A program made the translations under genes and the position numbers. The notes under the pieces are model-generated. The model did not search any database. It had not been told where the DNA came from and worked only from the letters and a program-made list of their open reading frames with translations. Positions 35,842-45,136 of a stretch of 64,000 nt of DNA are shown here, piece by piece. Location of the stretch: NCBI GenBank assembly GCA_051747265.1, contig JBNJFY010000007.1:124001-188000 (forward strand), in the 5' to 3' direction. The DNA is from JBNJFY01 sp051747265 (GTDB lineage Bacteria; Bacteroidota; Rhodothermia; Balneolales; Balneolaceae). Position 1 is the stretch's first letter, and each line of letters starts with the position of its first letter.

Positions 35842-37287
35842 TTACCCCTTGATTACCCCAACCGGTTGTAAACGAGCTACTTTGGTGGCCAATCCCGCTT
35901 GATGTACGGTATCTACTACCAGTTCCACATCTTTGTAAGCCAAAGGGGCTTCTTCGGCCAAGCCAGCATAAGAGCCGGCTTCTATGGTAATAGCTCGAGC
36001 TTGAAGTTCTTGTTTAAGGGAGGGGGCATTTACCATTTTCTTGGCAGCTGTACGCGACATACGCCGTCCGGCTCCGTGACAGCAAGATCCGAAGGTCCGA
36101 TTTTCACTGGAGGAGGCCCCCGCCAACACATAAGAATGTGTGCCCATGCTACCGGGAATAAGCACCGGTTGACCAATCATCCGATAATCATCGGGAATAT
36201 CATCAGAGCCCGGGCCAAATGAGCGGGTTGCTCCTTTTCGGTGCACGATGAGTTGTTTGATCCTCCCATCAATCATGTGTCGTTCAATTTTTGCCATGTT
36301 GTGAGCAACATCATACAATAATCGAACTTCCTGTCCGGGTTGATCAAAGATCTGCTCCCATGCTTGGCGTACTTCCCAGCTGATAATTTGACGATTACAC
36401 CAGGCGAAATTAGCCGCGGCCGCCATGGCACGATAATAGTGCTGTCCATGGGGAGAGTGGAAGGGAGCACTGGCCAGTTCGCGATCAGGGAGATTCAGTC
36501 CGTACAAAGGCATCGCTTGCACAAAAGAGCGCAGGTAATCGGTGGCTACCTGATGGCCAAGTCCGCGGGATCCGGTATGGATCAATATCACTATTTGATC
36601 AGCGGATAACCCATAGGCACGAGCAAATTTGGAATGGATGATTTCATCCACCCGATCTACTTCTACAAAGTGGTTGCCGGCTCCAATGGTGCCTAGTTGA
36701 TCATGTCCTCGTTGTTTGGCTTTGTCCGAGACATATTGGGGATCAGCATCAGCGAGTCGCCCCTGGGATTCAATATGGGCCAGATCATCTGCATACCCGT
36801 ACCCTTGGTCAACGGCCCATTCGGCTCCCGTAGAAAGCACCTCCTCCATTTGCCTATCGGTAAGTACCAGAGAGCCACCGCGGCCAACTCCTTTGGGGAT
36901 ACTGCGAGCCAGCTCATGGGTGAATTCGGGCAACTTAAATTGGACTTGTTTGTAAGTGACCGGGGTCAGCATCAGGCGAACACCACAGTTGATATCATAA
37001 CCAATACCACCCGGGGATATGATTCCGGTTTCATAATCAATGGCGGCTACACCACCAATAGGAAATCCATAGCCTTCGTGGGCATCGGGCATGACCATGG
37101 CTGCCTTCTGAATACCCGGAAGAGTGGCCACATTGATCAGCTGATCTACTGTACGATCCTGCATCAACGCGTCGATTAGTTCATCGGTGGCATAAATACG
37201 GGCCGGAACACGCATATCTTCCCGATGAGTGGCTGGCAACTCCCATAGATAATTATTGATCCGATGTAGCTCTTTACGTGAAATCAT
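35842..37287 (-). CDS. rtcB: RNA-splicing ligase RtcB
   Basis: 481 residues over the full RtcB fold. Metal and GMP sites are visible: PDAHEGYGFPIGG, GYDINCGVRL, GTIGAGNHFVEV, HTGSRGLGHQ and SFGSCCHGAGRRMSR, the last holding the His that is guanylylated. It joins 2',3'-cyclic phosphate or 3'-phosphate RNA ends to 5'-OH ends using GTP and Mn2+. The archease gene lies 3 bp upstream, so the pair forms an RNA repair/ligation operon. Confidence 0.97.
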   Translation of the reverse strand: MISRKELHRINNYLWELPATHREDMRVPARIYATDELIDALMQDRTVDQLINVATLPGIQKAAMVMPDAHEGYGFPIGGVAAIDYETGIISPGGIGYDINCGVRLMLTPVTYKQVQFKLPEFTHELARSIPKGVGRGGSLVLTDRQMEEVLSTGAEWAVDQGYGYADDLAHIESQGRLADADPQYVSDKAKQRGHDQLGTIGAGNHFVEVDRVDEIIHSKFARAYGLSADQIVILIHTGSRGLGHQVATDYLRSFVQAMPLYGLNLPDRELASAPFHSPHGQHYYRAMAAAANFAWCNRQIISWEVRQAWEQIFDQPGQEVRLLYDVAHNMAKIERHMIDGRIKQLIVHRKGATRSFGPGSDDIPDDYRMIGQPVLIPGSMGTHSYVLAGASSSENRTFGSCCHGAGRRMSRTAAKKMVNAPSLKQELQARAITIEAGSYAGLAEEAPLAYKDVELVVDTVHQAGLATKVARLQPVGVIKG

Positions 37288-37290
37288 AGA

Positions 37291-37710
37291 TCAAACATCG
37301 AATACTAATGTGGTTTGCCATTCATCCTGATCATTGAGATGTACATCCGCCTCATGGTAGGTGACCGCCTTAATGTCCTCTTCAAATCCATCTATACGTA
37401 CGCCGGTAACGTCCGCACTTAAATGGGAATCGGTTAAACGATAGAAAAACAGGTCGTAAAACAGCGTTTTATTAATATAACTCATGGTGAGTACCTCGGA
37501 GAGGAAATCGATGAGTAAACTGCTGGTATCCGGTGCGGTTAGTTCAATGGTTTCTACCAGATCCGGAATCTGTGAAATTGACCCATGGTTAGGCTTCAGC
37601 AGCTGATTCATGCTGTCCAGGCTCAATTTAAACAGCCCGGGAAGGGTGTCGGAGTGTACTTCAATACGTACATCGGCGACGTGCGGTAAATAGGTGGTGG
37701 TCTCGGCCAT
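37291..37710 (-). CDS. Archease, RtcB activator
   Basis: 139 residues from the Met that follows AGGGAG at 6-nt spacing; an upstream ATG overlaps that ribosome site and is less likely. Archease hallmarks: YLPHVADVRIEVHSDTLPGL, LLIDFLSEVL and the C-terminal KAVTYHEADV...TLVFDV. It accelerates RtcB turnover and guanylylation. Immediate upstream position to rtcB supports the assignment. Confidence 0.93.
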   Translation of the reverse strand: MAETTTYLPHVADVRIEVHSDTLPGLFKLSLDSMNQLLKPNHGSISQIPDLVETIELTAPDTSSLLIDFLSEVLTMSYINKTLFYDLFFYRLTDSHLSADVTGVRIDGFEEDIKAVTYHEADVHLNDQDEWQTTLVFDV

Positions 37711-37847
37711 GATGCGCTCCCTCATTGGATTTGGTTTGTGGCATGGTTTGCCTGGTCATCGCAGAAGTATTTTGAAATTAATAGAAATAAGGTGGGATGA
37801 GTGTGGAAGGGAATATGAAACGAGCGTCCTAAATTTTGGGTGGAAAA

Positions 37848-38600
37848 TCAGTTGTGGTTTTCACTGATTAATTCAATGAGAACCATGACCAATAGCCCCA
37901 AAATAAAAGCAGCCAGATGGATCATATTTTTACGGAGATCGCTATGCTTGTTGACTTGCGGTACTAGATCGGAAGCCCCTATGTAGATGAAATTTCCCGC
38001 CGCAAAAGGGATCAATATATATAGGTTGAATGAAGGAGAGACATAGTAGGTTACCAACCCTCCCAAGAGATAGGTGGACGCAGAAATAAAGTTAAACAAC
38101 AAGGCTTGGGAGCTCTCCCATCCACTATGCAGTAACACCGCGAAATCTCCCATTTCCTGTGGGATTTCATGAGCCAGGGCGGCTAGCCAAGCCATGATAC
38201 CCAAGCGAATATCAACTAAAAAGATACCTGCGATCGCTAATCCGCCAATGAAGTTGTGAAGACCATCGCCCAGTAAGATGAGGTAAGAAAGCGGTTGCCG
38301 ACATTCGGCGTCCGCACGTCGGCAATGATGCCAGTGAAGTAACTGCTCAAGCAAGAAAAAGACGGTGAATCCGGCTAGCAGCCATAGAAATAGCTCAAAA
38401 TTGTTATCAGAAAACTTTTGTAAACCGGCTGGAATCATGTGCAGAAAAGCCCCGCCAATAAGCGAACCAGCTGAAAAGGCAACCAACGGTAATAAGACTT
38501 TCTTAAGACTCCGTTCATCCAATAACAGGGTCAACCCACCTACCAGTGCGGTGCAGGCCATTATTACGCTACTCGTCAAAATCCAGGCGAAAGGAGACAC
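37848..38600 (-). CDS. ZIP-family metal transporter
   Basis: 250 residues with eight predicted helices. The metal-binding helix pair is present: GDGLHNFIGGLAIAG (HNxxGG) and ALAHEIPQEMGDFAVLL (HExPxEMGD). A His/Cys-rich loop (LHWHHCRRADAEC) between helices 3 and 4 may sense or bind zinc. It most likely imports Zn2+ or another divalent cation across the inner membrane; direction in bacterial ZIPs varies. It is monocistronic. Confidence 0.92.
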   Translation of the reverse strand: MSPFAWILTSSVIMACTALVGGLTLLLDERSLKKVLLPLVAFSAGSLIGGAFLHMIPAGLQKFSDNNFELFLWLLAGFTVFFLLEQLLHWHHCRRADAECRQPLSYLILLGDGLHNFIGGLAIAGIFLVDIRLGIMAWLAALAHEIPQEMGDFAVLLHSGWESSQALLFNFISASTYLLGGLVTYYVSPSFNLYILIPFAAGNFIYIGASDLVPQVNKHSDLRKNMIHLAAFILGLLVMVLIELISENHN

Positions 38601-38885
38601 TACAGGTTAGATTTGGATAAAACTACAGATGAAACTCATAGTTAATAAAATTTATCTATTCGTACGGCCTTCTAAACCTGTAAAAGACTGTCGGGAAAAC
38701 TCGAAAATCGGGCAAAAAGGTGACGTACAATCGAAATCATAAACGGATGACAGAACACTGGCAATATTTACTGCATACAAGAAGAGATGGGTTTCATTAC
38801 TTACCAGTGTCATTTGGAACTAAGACAGTTCCGACATGGGAATTACTAGCATACACACAAAATATTACCAAACAGAGGTAAGATT

Positions 38886-39335
38886 ATGAGTACAATTATG
38901 AAACGACCATCTACATCACCATTAGATTCGATGCGTATGGAGATGGACCGATTATTTGATGATCTCATTCCATTTTCTTGGCGGCGGGATGAGGGTGAAA
39001 TAGGAGTACAAACCTGGACACCCCGCACCGATTTCGTTGAGAATGAAAATGAGTTTCAGATCCATCTGGATCTGCCTGGAATGAGTAAAAATGATATTAA
39101 GGTAAACTTCCAAGATGGTCGATTGACCATTAGCGGAGAACGCCAACGAGAAGCTCGTGATGAGCGAGACGACTATATTCGTCGCGAACGCTATCACGGT
39201 ACGTTCTATCGTACGTTTACGCTGCCGGAAGCAGTAAAAGAAGATAAGATCAAAGCGAACTTCAAAGATGGCGTGCTACACGTTGTGGTACCCAAATCTG
39301 AAGTAAGTAAACCTAAGGAAGTGAAGGTCGAATAG
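38886..39335 (+). CDS. Hsp20/alpha-crystallin small heat shock protein
   Basis: 149 residues with a full alpha-crystallin domain: FVENENEFQIHLDLPGMSK, DGRLTISGERQ and FKDGVLHVVVPKSE. ATP-independent holdase in the cytoplasm. The ATG has an AGAGGTAAG site. A GGAAC-N7-GTTCC inverted repeat lies at 38816-38832 upstream, a possible operator with no proof. A second Hsp20 gene is at 60326-60781, and the two are only moderately alike. Confidence 0.94.
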   Translation: MSTIMKRPSTSPLDSMRMEMDRLFDDLIPFSWRRDEGEIGVQTWTPRTDFVENENEFQIHLDLPGMSKNDIKVNFQDGRLTISGERQREARDERDDYIRRERYHGTFYRTFTLPEAVKEDKIKANFKDGVLHVVVPKSEVSKPKEVKVE

Positions 39336-39365
39336 CTGCCATAATACAACCTTAGCGTTTACTTG

Positions 39366-39400
39366 AGCCGGTCTCGCATTGCTGCGGAACCGGCTTTTTT
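39366..39400 (+). terminator. Terminator of the first Hsp20 gene
   Basis: AGCCGGT pairs with ACCGGCT across a 15-nt loop and is followed by six T. Confidence 0.88.
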
Positions 39401-39412
39401 ATGGATAGTAAT

Positions 39413-40891
39413 TTACTGATGGTGATCCCGGTTGAGCAATTGATGCGCGTGGAAAGCAGAGAGGATGACCAACGGTATGCCCCCGCCCGGATGCGTACTG
39501 CCCCCGGTCAGGTACAAATTCTGGATGTAGGGAGACCGGTTGCGCGGTCGTACAAAGGCGGCTGTTTTCTGGTTAGATGAGGTGCCATAGATGCTGCCCC
39601 GATTGGAGCGGTAGCGATCGTAAAAGTCTTGCGGCGTAATATGTTTCCGAAATTGGATGGATGAGCGTAAATCGGTCAAACCTCGCTGCTCTAACTGGTC
39701 AATAATGTGATCTCCATAGGATTGTTGCATAGAAACCCAGTCATGCTGATTGGTCAGATAGGGCACATTCACCAAAATAAACAGGTTCGAACCACCCGGA
39801 GGAGCGTGTTGGGGTTCCGAATAAGAAGTATTGGCCACATAAATGGTGGGATCTTGCGGCGGCTGCTGGGTTTGAAAGATCTGCTCAAATTCCCGCCGGT
39901 AATCCTCGGAAAAGAAAATGGTGTGATGTTTCAAGGCCTCAAACTGCCGGTCGGATCCCAATAACATCACAAAGCCCGAGCATGAAGGCTCCAGCCGTTG
40001 TTGTTTGTTGATTACGCGCTTGGAAACAGATTCCGGAGGGAGCAATCGGGTATAGGTTTCATGAGCATCACTGTTGGAGATGACCAGATCGGCGGTAATC
40101 GATGTACCGTCTGCCAGGCTCAGCCCGGAAGCAGCGCCATCCGTTACCGTAATTTCATCTACTGGGGTTTCATAGTGATAGGTCACCCCTAAGGATCTCC
40201 CCAAGGCTTCCAGAGCCTCAGCGATTCGGTAGAGCCCGCCGTGCACATAGTACCCGCCCATGCACAACTCCACATAGGGAATCACATTCAGCGTAGCCGG
40301 AGCCTGGTAGGGCGAAGAGCCGTTGTAGGTGGTAAACCGTTTAAAAAACTGTTGTAAATGGGGATCCGAAAAGCTTTGATCGACTCGTTTGCTCACCGTG
40401 GATAGGGAGTCGATTTTCAACAGGTCGGTCCAGGCTAGATCCCGCAAATCGGTGAGATCGGCCAGTGGGTTGTACAAAAAAGCATCCGCGGTGCGATCAT
40501 AGAGATCCGCGGCGTAGCCCAAGAATCGGGTGTAGGCTGCTTTATCCTGGGGGGCGAATCGATCCAATTCGGCCAGGGTTTTAGGCAGATCGCTGTAGTT
40601 ATCGAACACCACGCCATCCGGGTAGTAGTAGCGGCACAGAGGGGAGAGGGGCATAAACTCCAGAAAGTCGAATCGCTGCGCGTCACAATAGGCAAACAAT
40701 CGATCCAGGATCTGCGGCATGGTCAGCAGTGAAGGGCCGGTATCGAAGCGATAGCCTTGGGCTTTTACCTGGTTGAGTTTGCCCCCGGGCTGGGCATTGG
40801 CTTCAAATACCTGGACGTCGTGGCCATCCGCGGCCAATAAGCACGCGCTGCTCAATCCCCCGATACCTGCTCCGATGATGGCAATCTGCAT
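39413..40891 (-). CDS. Phytoene desaturase-family FAD oxidoreductase (CrtI-like)
   Basis: 492 residues. N-terminal FAD motif IIGAGIGGLSSACLLAADGH and FEANAQPGGKLNQ. C-terminal signature LYLTGGSTHPGGGIPLVILS is that of the CrtI/CrtD/CrtO group. It would introduce double bonds into a C30/C40 carotenoid backbone at the membrane. No other carotenoid gene is in the window, so whether it is CrtI, CrtD or a ketolase-like member is not settled. The 5' and 3' flanks are a terminator and a repeat tract. Confidence 0.88.
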   Translation of the reverse strand: MQIAIIGAGIGGLSSACLLAADGHDVQVFEANAQPGGKLNQVKAQGYRFDTGPSLLTMPQILDRLFAYCDAQRFDFLEFMPLSPLCRYYYPDGVVFDNYSDLPKTLAELDRFAPQDKAAYTRFLGYAADLYDRTADAFLYNPLADLTDLRDLAWTDLLKIDSLSTVSKRVDQSFSDPHLQQFFKRFTTYNGSSPYQAPATLNVIPYVELCMGGYYVHGGLYRIAEALEALGRSLGVTYHYETPVDEITVTDGAASGLSLADGTSITADLVISNSDAHETYTRLLPPESVSKRVINKQQRLEPSCSGFVMLLGSDRQFEALKHHTIFFSEDYRREFEQIFQTQQPPQDPTIYVANTSYSEPQHAPPGGSNLFILVNVPYLTNQHDWVSMQQSYGDHIIDQLEQRGLTDLRSSIQFRKHITPQDFYDRYRSNRGSIYGTSSNQKTAAFVRPRNRSPYIQNLYLTGGSTHPGGGIPLVILSAFHAHQLLNRDHHQ

Positions 40892-41060
40892 ATAGATATT
40901 CTGCTGATGATTAACGGTCGGTGCCCCAACAGTATAAGGCGTTATTCCGTTTCAAATAATCGTAATCTGGTTGGGCAAACTGCCAGAGCTACGATTAGCT
41001 TCTATGTTAATTGAAGAGTTACGCGGATGACAGAAACACTTTGCGATAAATTCAAAGAGC

Positions 41061-41171
41061 CTGTCATTCCCCCGAATTAATCGGGGTAGCGAAGCGGAGT
41101 GTGGGTATCCCCAAGTGTGCCATAAAGCACAGTATGGAGATCGCCACGGGCTATCACCCTCGCGATGACAG
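41061..41171. repeat. CTGTCAT...ATGACAG palindromic repeat, copy 1
   Basis: 111 bp with inverted ends CTGTCAT/ATGACAG and the internal marker AAGTGTGCCATAAAGCAC. Other copies at 41414, 42608 and 44333. Confidence 0.8.
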
Positions 41172-41204
41172 TATTGAGGGGTGTTGCTTTTGCTAACTAT
41201 TCAA

Positions 41205-41273
41205 CTGTCATTCCGAGCGGAGTCTTGTGGACTGCTGGAATTTCCGAATATAGCCGGGCTTGGTATGTAGCGG
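41205..41273. repeat. CTGCTGGAATTTCCG-type repeat, copy 1
   Basis: Unit with CTTGTGGACTGCTGGAATTT and GAATATAGCCGGGCTTGGTA. Copies at 41557, 42740 and 44460 each follow a CTGTCAT repeat at similar spacing. Confidence 0.75.
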
Positions 41274-41320
41274 ACCAGAGTATTAAAGTGCAACTATGGC
41301 GTTGTGAAAAGCTATTACAT

Positions 41321-41341
41321 GGTCGGGCTAGCAGCCCGACC
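41321..41341. repeat. GGTCGGGC-GCCCGACC palindrome, copy 1
   Basis: GGTCGGGCT-agc-AGCCCGACC, perfect 9-bp stem with 3-nt loop. Confidence 0.85.
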
Positions 41342-41413
41342 TACAATTTTACTCGTAGAGTTACGCGGATGTACAGTCACAATCATCGAAACGCTGCTGG
41401 TAATCCATAACTC

Positions 41414-41524
41414 TTGTCATTCCCCCGAATTAGTCGGGGTAGCGAAGCGGAGTGTGGGAATCCCCAAGTGTGCCATAAAGCACAGTGTGGAGATCGCCAC
41501 GGGCTATCGCCCTCGCGATGACAG
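41414..41524. repeat. CTGTCAT...ATGACAG palindromic repeat, copy 2
   Basis: Nearly identical to copy 1 including the CCCCGAATTAGTCGGGG inner hairpin. Confidence 0.8.
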
Positions 41525-41556
41525 TATTGAGGGTGTTGCTTTTACTATCTATTCAA

Positions 41557-41625
41557 CTGGTCAATCCGTGTGGTGTCTTGTGGACTGCTGGAATTTCCGA
41601 ATATAGCCGGGCTTGGTATGTAGCG
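41557..41625. repeat. CTGCTGGAATTTCCG-type repeat, copy 2
   Basis: Same core as copy 1; 5' part reads CTGGTCAATCCGTGTGG, shared with copy 4. Confidence 0.72.
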
Positions 41626-41740
41626 CATCAGGAACTAAATGGGGCACAAGCAAATAGGTAAGGGCTACAATAAAGTTAGGAATACAGCAGTTATGTGTAT
41701 AAATTTATAAAAATTACACATAAACTAAATCAGATCAACT

Positions 41741-41938
41741 ATGCGAACGAATGTAGTGATCGATGACGACTTGATGGATGAAGCCTTGAAGGTGAGTCGA
41801 TTGAAAACAAAAAAAGCTGCTGTTGAGGAAGGCTTAAAATTGTTAGTCCAGCGCAAAAAGCAAGAAAATATCAAAGATTTGCGTGGGAAGTTGCACTGGA
41901 AAGGTGATTTAGAGGATATGAGGACTGACCAGAAGTGA
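41741..41938 (+). CDS. vapB: VapB-type antitoxin
   Basis: 65 residues. The N-terminal MRTNVVIDDDLMDEALKVS is the VapB/DUF2191-type ribbon-helix-helix DNA-binding segment; the C-terminal part (KLHWKGDLEDMR) is the toxin-neutralising tail. It overlaps vapC by 4 bp. It would repress its own operon and block the VapC nuclease. The flanking DNA is repeat-rich, typical of a mobile toxin-antitoxin locus. Confidence 0.9.
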   Translation: MRTNVVIDDDLMDEALKVSRLKTKKAAVEEGLKLLVQRKKQENIKDLRGKLHWKGDLEDMRTDQK

Positions 41939-42330
41939 TTTTAGTAGATACCAGTGTATGGATTGATTATTTCAATGGTGTAGAAAATAAACAAGCCGAA
42001 AACCTTGACCGGATCCTTTCTGAACAGACAGTCCTGGTAGGAGATATTATTCTCACTGAAATTCTACAAGGTTTCGATAGTCAAAAAGAGTTTAGATTAG
42101 CCAAACAAGCTCTTGACCCGTTAGACTGTGTTCATCTTGGGGGAAAATCACTGGCCATAAAAGCGGCCTCTAATTTTCGATTTCTTCGATCAAAAGGTGT
42201 AACCATTCGCAAAACCGTGGATATGCTCATCGGGAGTTGGTGTATCGAACATGAAGTGGAGCTGCTTCACAATGACAAAGATTTTGATCAGATAGCGACA
42301 CAGTTACCATTGCAGATTTATATGGATTGA
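41935..42330 (+). CDS. vapC: VapC-type PIN-domain toxin
   Basis: 131 residues from a GTG start that overlaps the vapB stop (GTGA). The PIN-domain acidic residues are present: Asp5 in LVDTSVW, Glu42 in LTEILQGF, Asp96 in TVDMLIG and Asp114/Asp116 in HNDKDFD. VapC toxins cleave tRNA or rRNA in a Mg2+-dependent way; the target here is unknown. All catalytic residues are intact, so the toxin should be active when freed from VapB. Confidence 0.93.
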   Translation: MILVDTSVWIDYFNGVENKQAENLDRILSEQTVLVGDIILTEILQGFDSQKEFRLAKQALDPLDCVHLGGKSLAIKAASNFRFLRSKGVTIRKTVDMLIGSWCIEHEVELLHNDKDFDQIATQLPLQIYMD

Positions 42331-42504
42331 TGTTGTAATCCTAACGGGATCACGTTTAGATGGTGTAGGTGGTTGTGGGTAGGTTGGGTATTAGTGGACG
42401 CTTGTGCATTGGGGCACAAGTTTCCGCTACGCTTAAGACTCGCGGCAGAATAAGGTCGATCAATATTGGCCAGAGACCGTTGAAATGAGCGAAGCTACTT
42501 ATAG

Positions 42505-42525
42505 GGTCGGGCAAGCTGCCCGACC
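42505..42525. repeat. GGTCGGGC-GCCCGACC palindrome, copy 2
   Basis: GGTCGGGC-aagct-GCCCGACC. Confidence 0.85.
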
Positions 42526-42607
42526 TACGATTAGCTTCTGTGTTACTTGCAGGGAACCGCGGATGAACAGTCACACTCGGCGAAACGCTGCGAGAAATCC
42601 AAACCTT

Positions 42608-42706
42608 CTGTCATTCCGAACGAAGCGAATCGGAGTACAGGAATCCCCAAGTGTGCCATAAAGCACAGTGTGGAGATCGCCACGGGCTATCGCCCTCGCG
42701 ATGACG
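42608..42706. repeat. CTGTCAT...ATGACAG palindromic repeat, copy 3
   Basis: Lacks the CCCCGAATTA hairpin and instead has CATTCCGAACGAAGCGAATC. The right end reads ATGACGG. Confidence 0.75.
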
Positions 42707-42739
42707 GTATTGAGGGGGTTGCTTTTGCTATCCATTGAA

Positions 42740-42808
42740 CTACCATTCCGAGCGGAGTCTTGTGGACTGCTGGAATTTCCGAATATAGCCGGGCTTGGTA
42801 TGTAGCGG
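42740..42808. repeat. CTGCTGGAATTTCCG-type repeat, copy 3
   Basis: Same core as copy 1, with CCATTCCGAGCGGAGTC at the start. Confidence 0.72.
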
Positions 42809-42855
42809 ACGAGAGTATTTGAGCGCACCTATGGAGTTGTGAAAATCTATTATAT

Positions 42856-42876
42856 GGTCGGGCAAGCTGCCCGACC
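42856..42876. repeat. GGTCGGGC-GCCCGACC palindrome, copy 3
   Basis: GGTCGGGC-aagct-GCCCGACC. Confidence 0.85.
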
Positions 42877-43098
42877 TACAATTTTATTCGTAGAGTTACG
42901 CGGATGACAGACACATTCAGCGAAACTTTGCGCTGACACTGCGAAACTCTGCTAGAAATTCAAACATACAGTCATTACGAGCAGAGCCTTGCGGAGCGTT
43001 GGAATCCCCGAGTGTGCCCGGGCATTGTATGGTGCCAGTTGGGGGGGAGGCTTTCACTCAAGACGTTCGCCAGATTGGGGGTAGGCTGAAATATGTGG

Positions 43099-43929
43099 TC
43101 ATATCTTACGACACATAGACTGAAACACACAAATTCGGTTCTCCTGTAGGTTCTTACCGACGTTATTTAGCTTCGTCGGCGCCGCTTCACCCATCAACAG
43201 ATGCAAACCCAGGGGCGGAGGACCGGTTTGGGCAAGTTGATCGGTGACCGAGTCAAACCACTGCAAAGACGGTTGGGATACATTCTCCCATTGGATGACC
43301 TCCAAGTCAGCTTTTTCCAGAGAGTTCTGGAAGTCTTCTGGAGTGACTAGGAAGCTACCGGAGGACTCATCAGCCCAGGGGACGGGGAAGTGCGGTTCGC
43401 CTTCAGAGGATTCGAAAATCTCATGAAAGAGAAGAACGCCGTTTGGCCGAAGCACCCGTTCTATTTCGCTGATGAGTTGATCTTTCGACGGAATGTTCAT
43501 CTGGACATGCTCCATCCAGACGACATCAAATTGTCCTTCCGAAAAGGGGAGTTCCAAAGCCGAAGCTTCGTAAAAGTTCGTTTTATCTTCCAAACCCACC
43601 ATCTCGGAGAGCTTCTCGGCCAGAGAAACATAAGTAGGAGTAAGGTCAATACCAGTGACATGACAGTTGAAGTCGGACGCCAGGTATCGCGCGGTTCCGC
43701 CAAGTCCGCATCCAATATCCAGAACTTTCAGGCCGTCCACCTCGCCCAAAAGCTTGGTCAATTCCGTAGTCGCTTCTCGTCCTCGAATGTGAAACTCGTC
43801 AACCGGGGCTAAATTCTCAGGGTTGAGGTCGGGCCCGTCCCCCAATTCTTCTTGGATCGCCTTAAGAAGTGTTTCAATCAGTCCATCGCGATCATAGCAC
43901 CCGATAATGTGTTTGTATGTTTGACTCAT
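43099..43929 (-). CDS. Class I SAM-dependent methyltransferase
   Basis: 276 residues from the Met at 43929, which has GGAG 8 nt upstream; a longer frame exists but would add a non-matching hydrophobic N-terminus. SAM site VLDIGCGLGGTARYLA, acidic VTGIDLTP and post-I motif FDVVWMEHVQMNI. The EFHIRGREATTEL block resembles small-molecule N- or C-methyltransferases of the sarcosine/UbiE-like group. Substrate unknown. It is the only large gene inside the repeat tract. Confidence 0.87.
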   Translation of the reverse strand: MSQTYKHIIGCYDRDGLIETLLKAIQEELGDGPDLNPENLAPVDEFHIRGREATTELTKLLGEVDGLKVLDIGCGLGGTARYLASDFNCHVTGIDLTPTYVSLAEKLSEMVGLEDKTNFYEASALELPFSEGQFDVVWMEHVQMNIPSKDQLISEIERVLRPNGVLLFHEIFESSEGEPHFPVPWADESSGSFLVTPEDFQNSLEKADLEVIQWENVSQPSLQWFDSVTDQLAQTGPPPLGLHLLMGEAAPTKLNNVGKNLQENRICVFQSMCRKI

Positions 43930-44332
43930 AACTGATCTCCTATTGAGGTTCTGTTCCGAAAATGTGTACAGGCTAGCGGTAATGCACATAATCAGAATGC
44001 AAATTAACAATGATTTGTTAAGAAAGATAAAAGTTGGCTAATAATGGTGAGGCATGTTCGAGTTAATGCGTGGGATATGGTTTATAGCTTCCTCTCGGAT
44101 CCGATCTTCGAGGCATTTGAACCGGGAGGAGCGTAGTTTATTATTTCAACCATAATCTAACCTGGAAGGTTCAGTCATCCACGTATACACATACCAACAT
44201 CCATTTATTATGATCGGTTGACCTGATAAATCTCCCAATGGCAGTCTGCTTTCTAATTTGCCCCAAATAATGGGTTATCGAAAGTGGAATTCCGCGCTAA
44301 CCATGCGAGACTCCGCGAGAAATCCAAAGATC

Positions 44333-44427
44333 TTGTCATTCCGAACGAAGCGGAGTGGGGGAATCCCCAAGTGTGCCATAAAGCACCGTATTGAGATTGC
44401 CACGGGCTTTCGCCCTCGCGATGACAG
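44333..44427. repeat. CTGTCAT...ATGACAG palindromic repeat, copy 4
   Basis: TTGTCATTCCGAACGAAGCG to GCGATGACAG, same central marker AAGTGTGCCATAAAGCAC. Confidence 0.77.
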
Positions 44428-44459
44428 TATTGAGTGTTTTGCTTTTACTATCTATTCAA

Positions 44460-44529
44460 CTGGTCAATCCGTGTGGTGTCTTGTGGACTGCTGGAATTTC
44501 CGAATATAGCCGGGCTTGGTATGTAGCGG
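44460..44529. repeat. CTGCTGGAATTTCCG-type repeat, copy 4
   Basis: Same as copy 2, including the CTGGTCAATCCGTGTGG start. Confidence 0.72.
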
Positions 44530-44576
44530 ACCAGAGTACTAAAGTGCAACTATGGCGTTGGGAAAAGCTATTACAT

Positions 44577-44597
44577 GGTCGGGCTAGCAGCCCGACC
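44577..44597. repeat. GGTCGGGC-GCCCGACC palindrome, copy 4
   Basis: GGTCGGGCT-agc-AGCCCGACC. Confidence 0.85.
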
Positions 44598-44894
44598 TAC
44601 GATTAACTTCTATATTTTCAGCAGAATTCCACGGATGTATCACAGAGATACGCAGAAGTTACAGGACACACTCAGCGAAACTCTGCGCTAACACTGCGAG
44701 ACTCTGTGAGAAATCCCAAGATCTTGTCATTCCGATCGTAGCCCCGAACGTTTTCGGAGGAGTGTGGAATCACCAAGTGTGCCTGGGCATTGTATGCAAA
44801 CACCAGTTTGGGGACTTGAAGCGTAAAGTAAGTGGAGCTCAATGTGGTACATTACTGGTCCCCGAGACGGGTGATATGAGAGAAGCTTCTATAG

Positions 44895-44915
44895 GGTCGG
44901 GCTAGCAGCCCGACC
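44895..44915. repeat. GGTCGGGC-GCCCGACC palindrome, copy 5
   Basis: GGTCGGGCT-agc-AGCCCGACC. Confidence 0.85.
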
Positions 44916-45115
44916 TACGATTAGCTTTTTGTTTCTCGCAGAGTATCGCGGATGAACCGCAGAGTTACGCAGATGTACAGTCACACTCGGCTAAGCGCTG
45001 CGAGAAATCCAAACCTTCTGTCATTCCGAGCGGAGCTCCGCGGAGCGCTGGAATCTCCGAAGGTTCCTTGGGCATTGTATGTAGTGCATCCATGGCGTTG
45101 TTAAAAGCAACACAT

Positions 45116-45136
45116 GGTCGGGCAAGCTGCCCGACC
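45116..45136. repeat. GGTCGGGC-GCCCGACC palindrome, copy 6
   Basis: GGTCGGGC-aagct-GCCCGACC, 10 bp past the rlmD stop codon; may serve as its terminator-like hairpin. Confidence 0.8.

Larger units (their letters stand above)
40892..41740. other. Repeat tract left of vapBC
   Basis: Two direct copies of a unit consisting of a CTGTCAT...ATGACAG palindromic repeat followed by a CTGCTGGAATTTCCG-type repeat, plus one GGTCGGGC palindrome. Short frames inside are repeat-derived and not genes. Confidence 0.75.
42331..43098. other. Repeat tract between vapC and the methyltransferase
   Basis: Two GGTCGGGC palindromes, one CTGTCAT repeat, one CTGCTGGAATTTCCG repeat and a truncated CATTACGAGCAGAGC copy near 42970-43030. 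No gene. Confidence 0.75.

Noticed and set aside
38816..38832. GGAAC-N7-GTTCC as a heat-shock operator
   Set aside because: It does not match CIRCE or other known heat-shock operators and is not repeated before the second Hsp20 gene.
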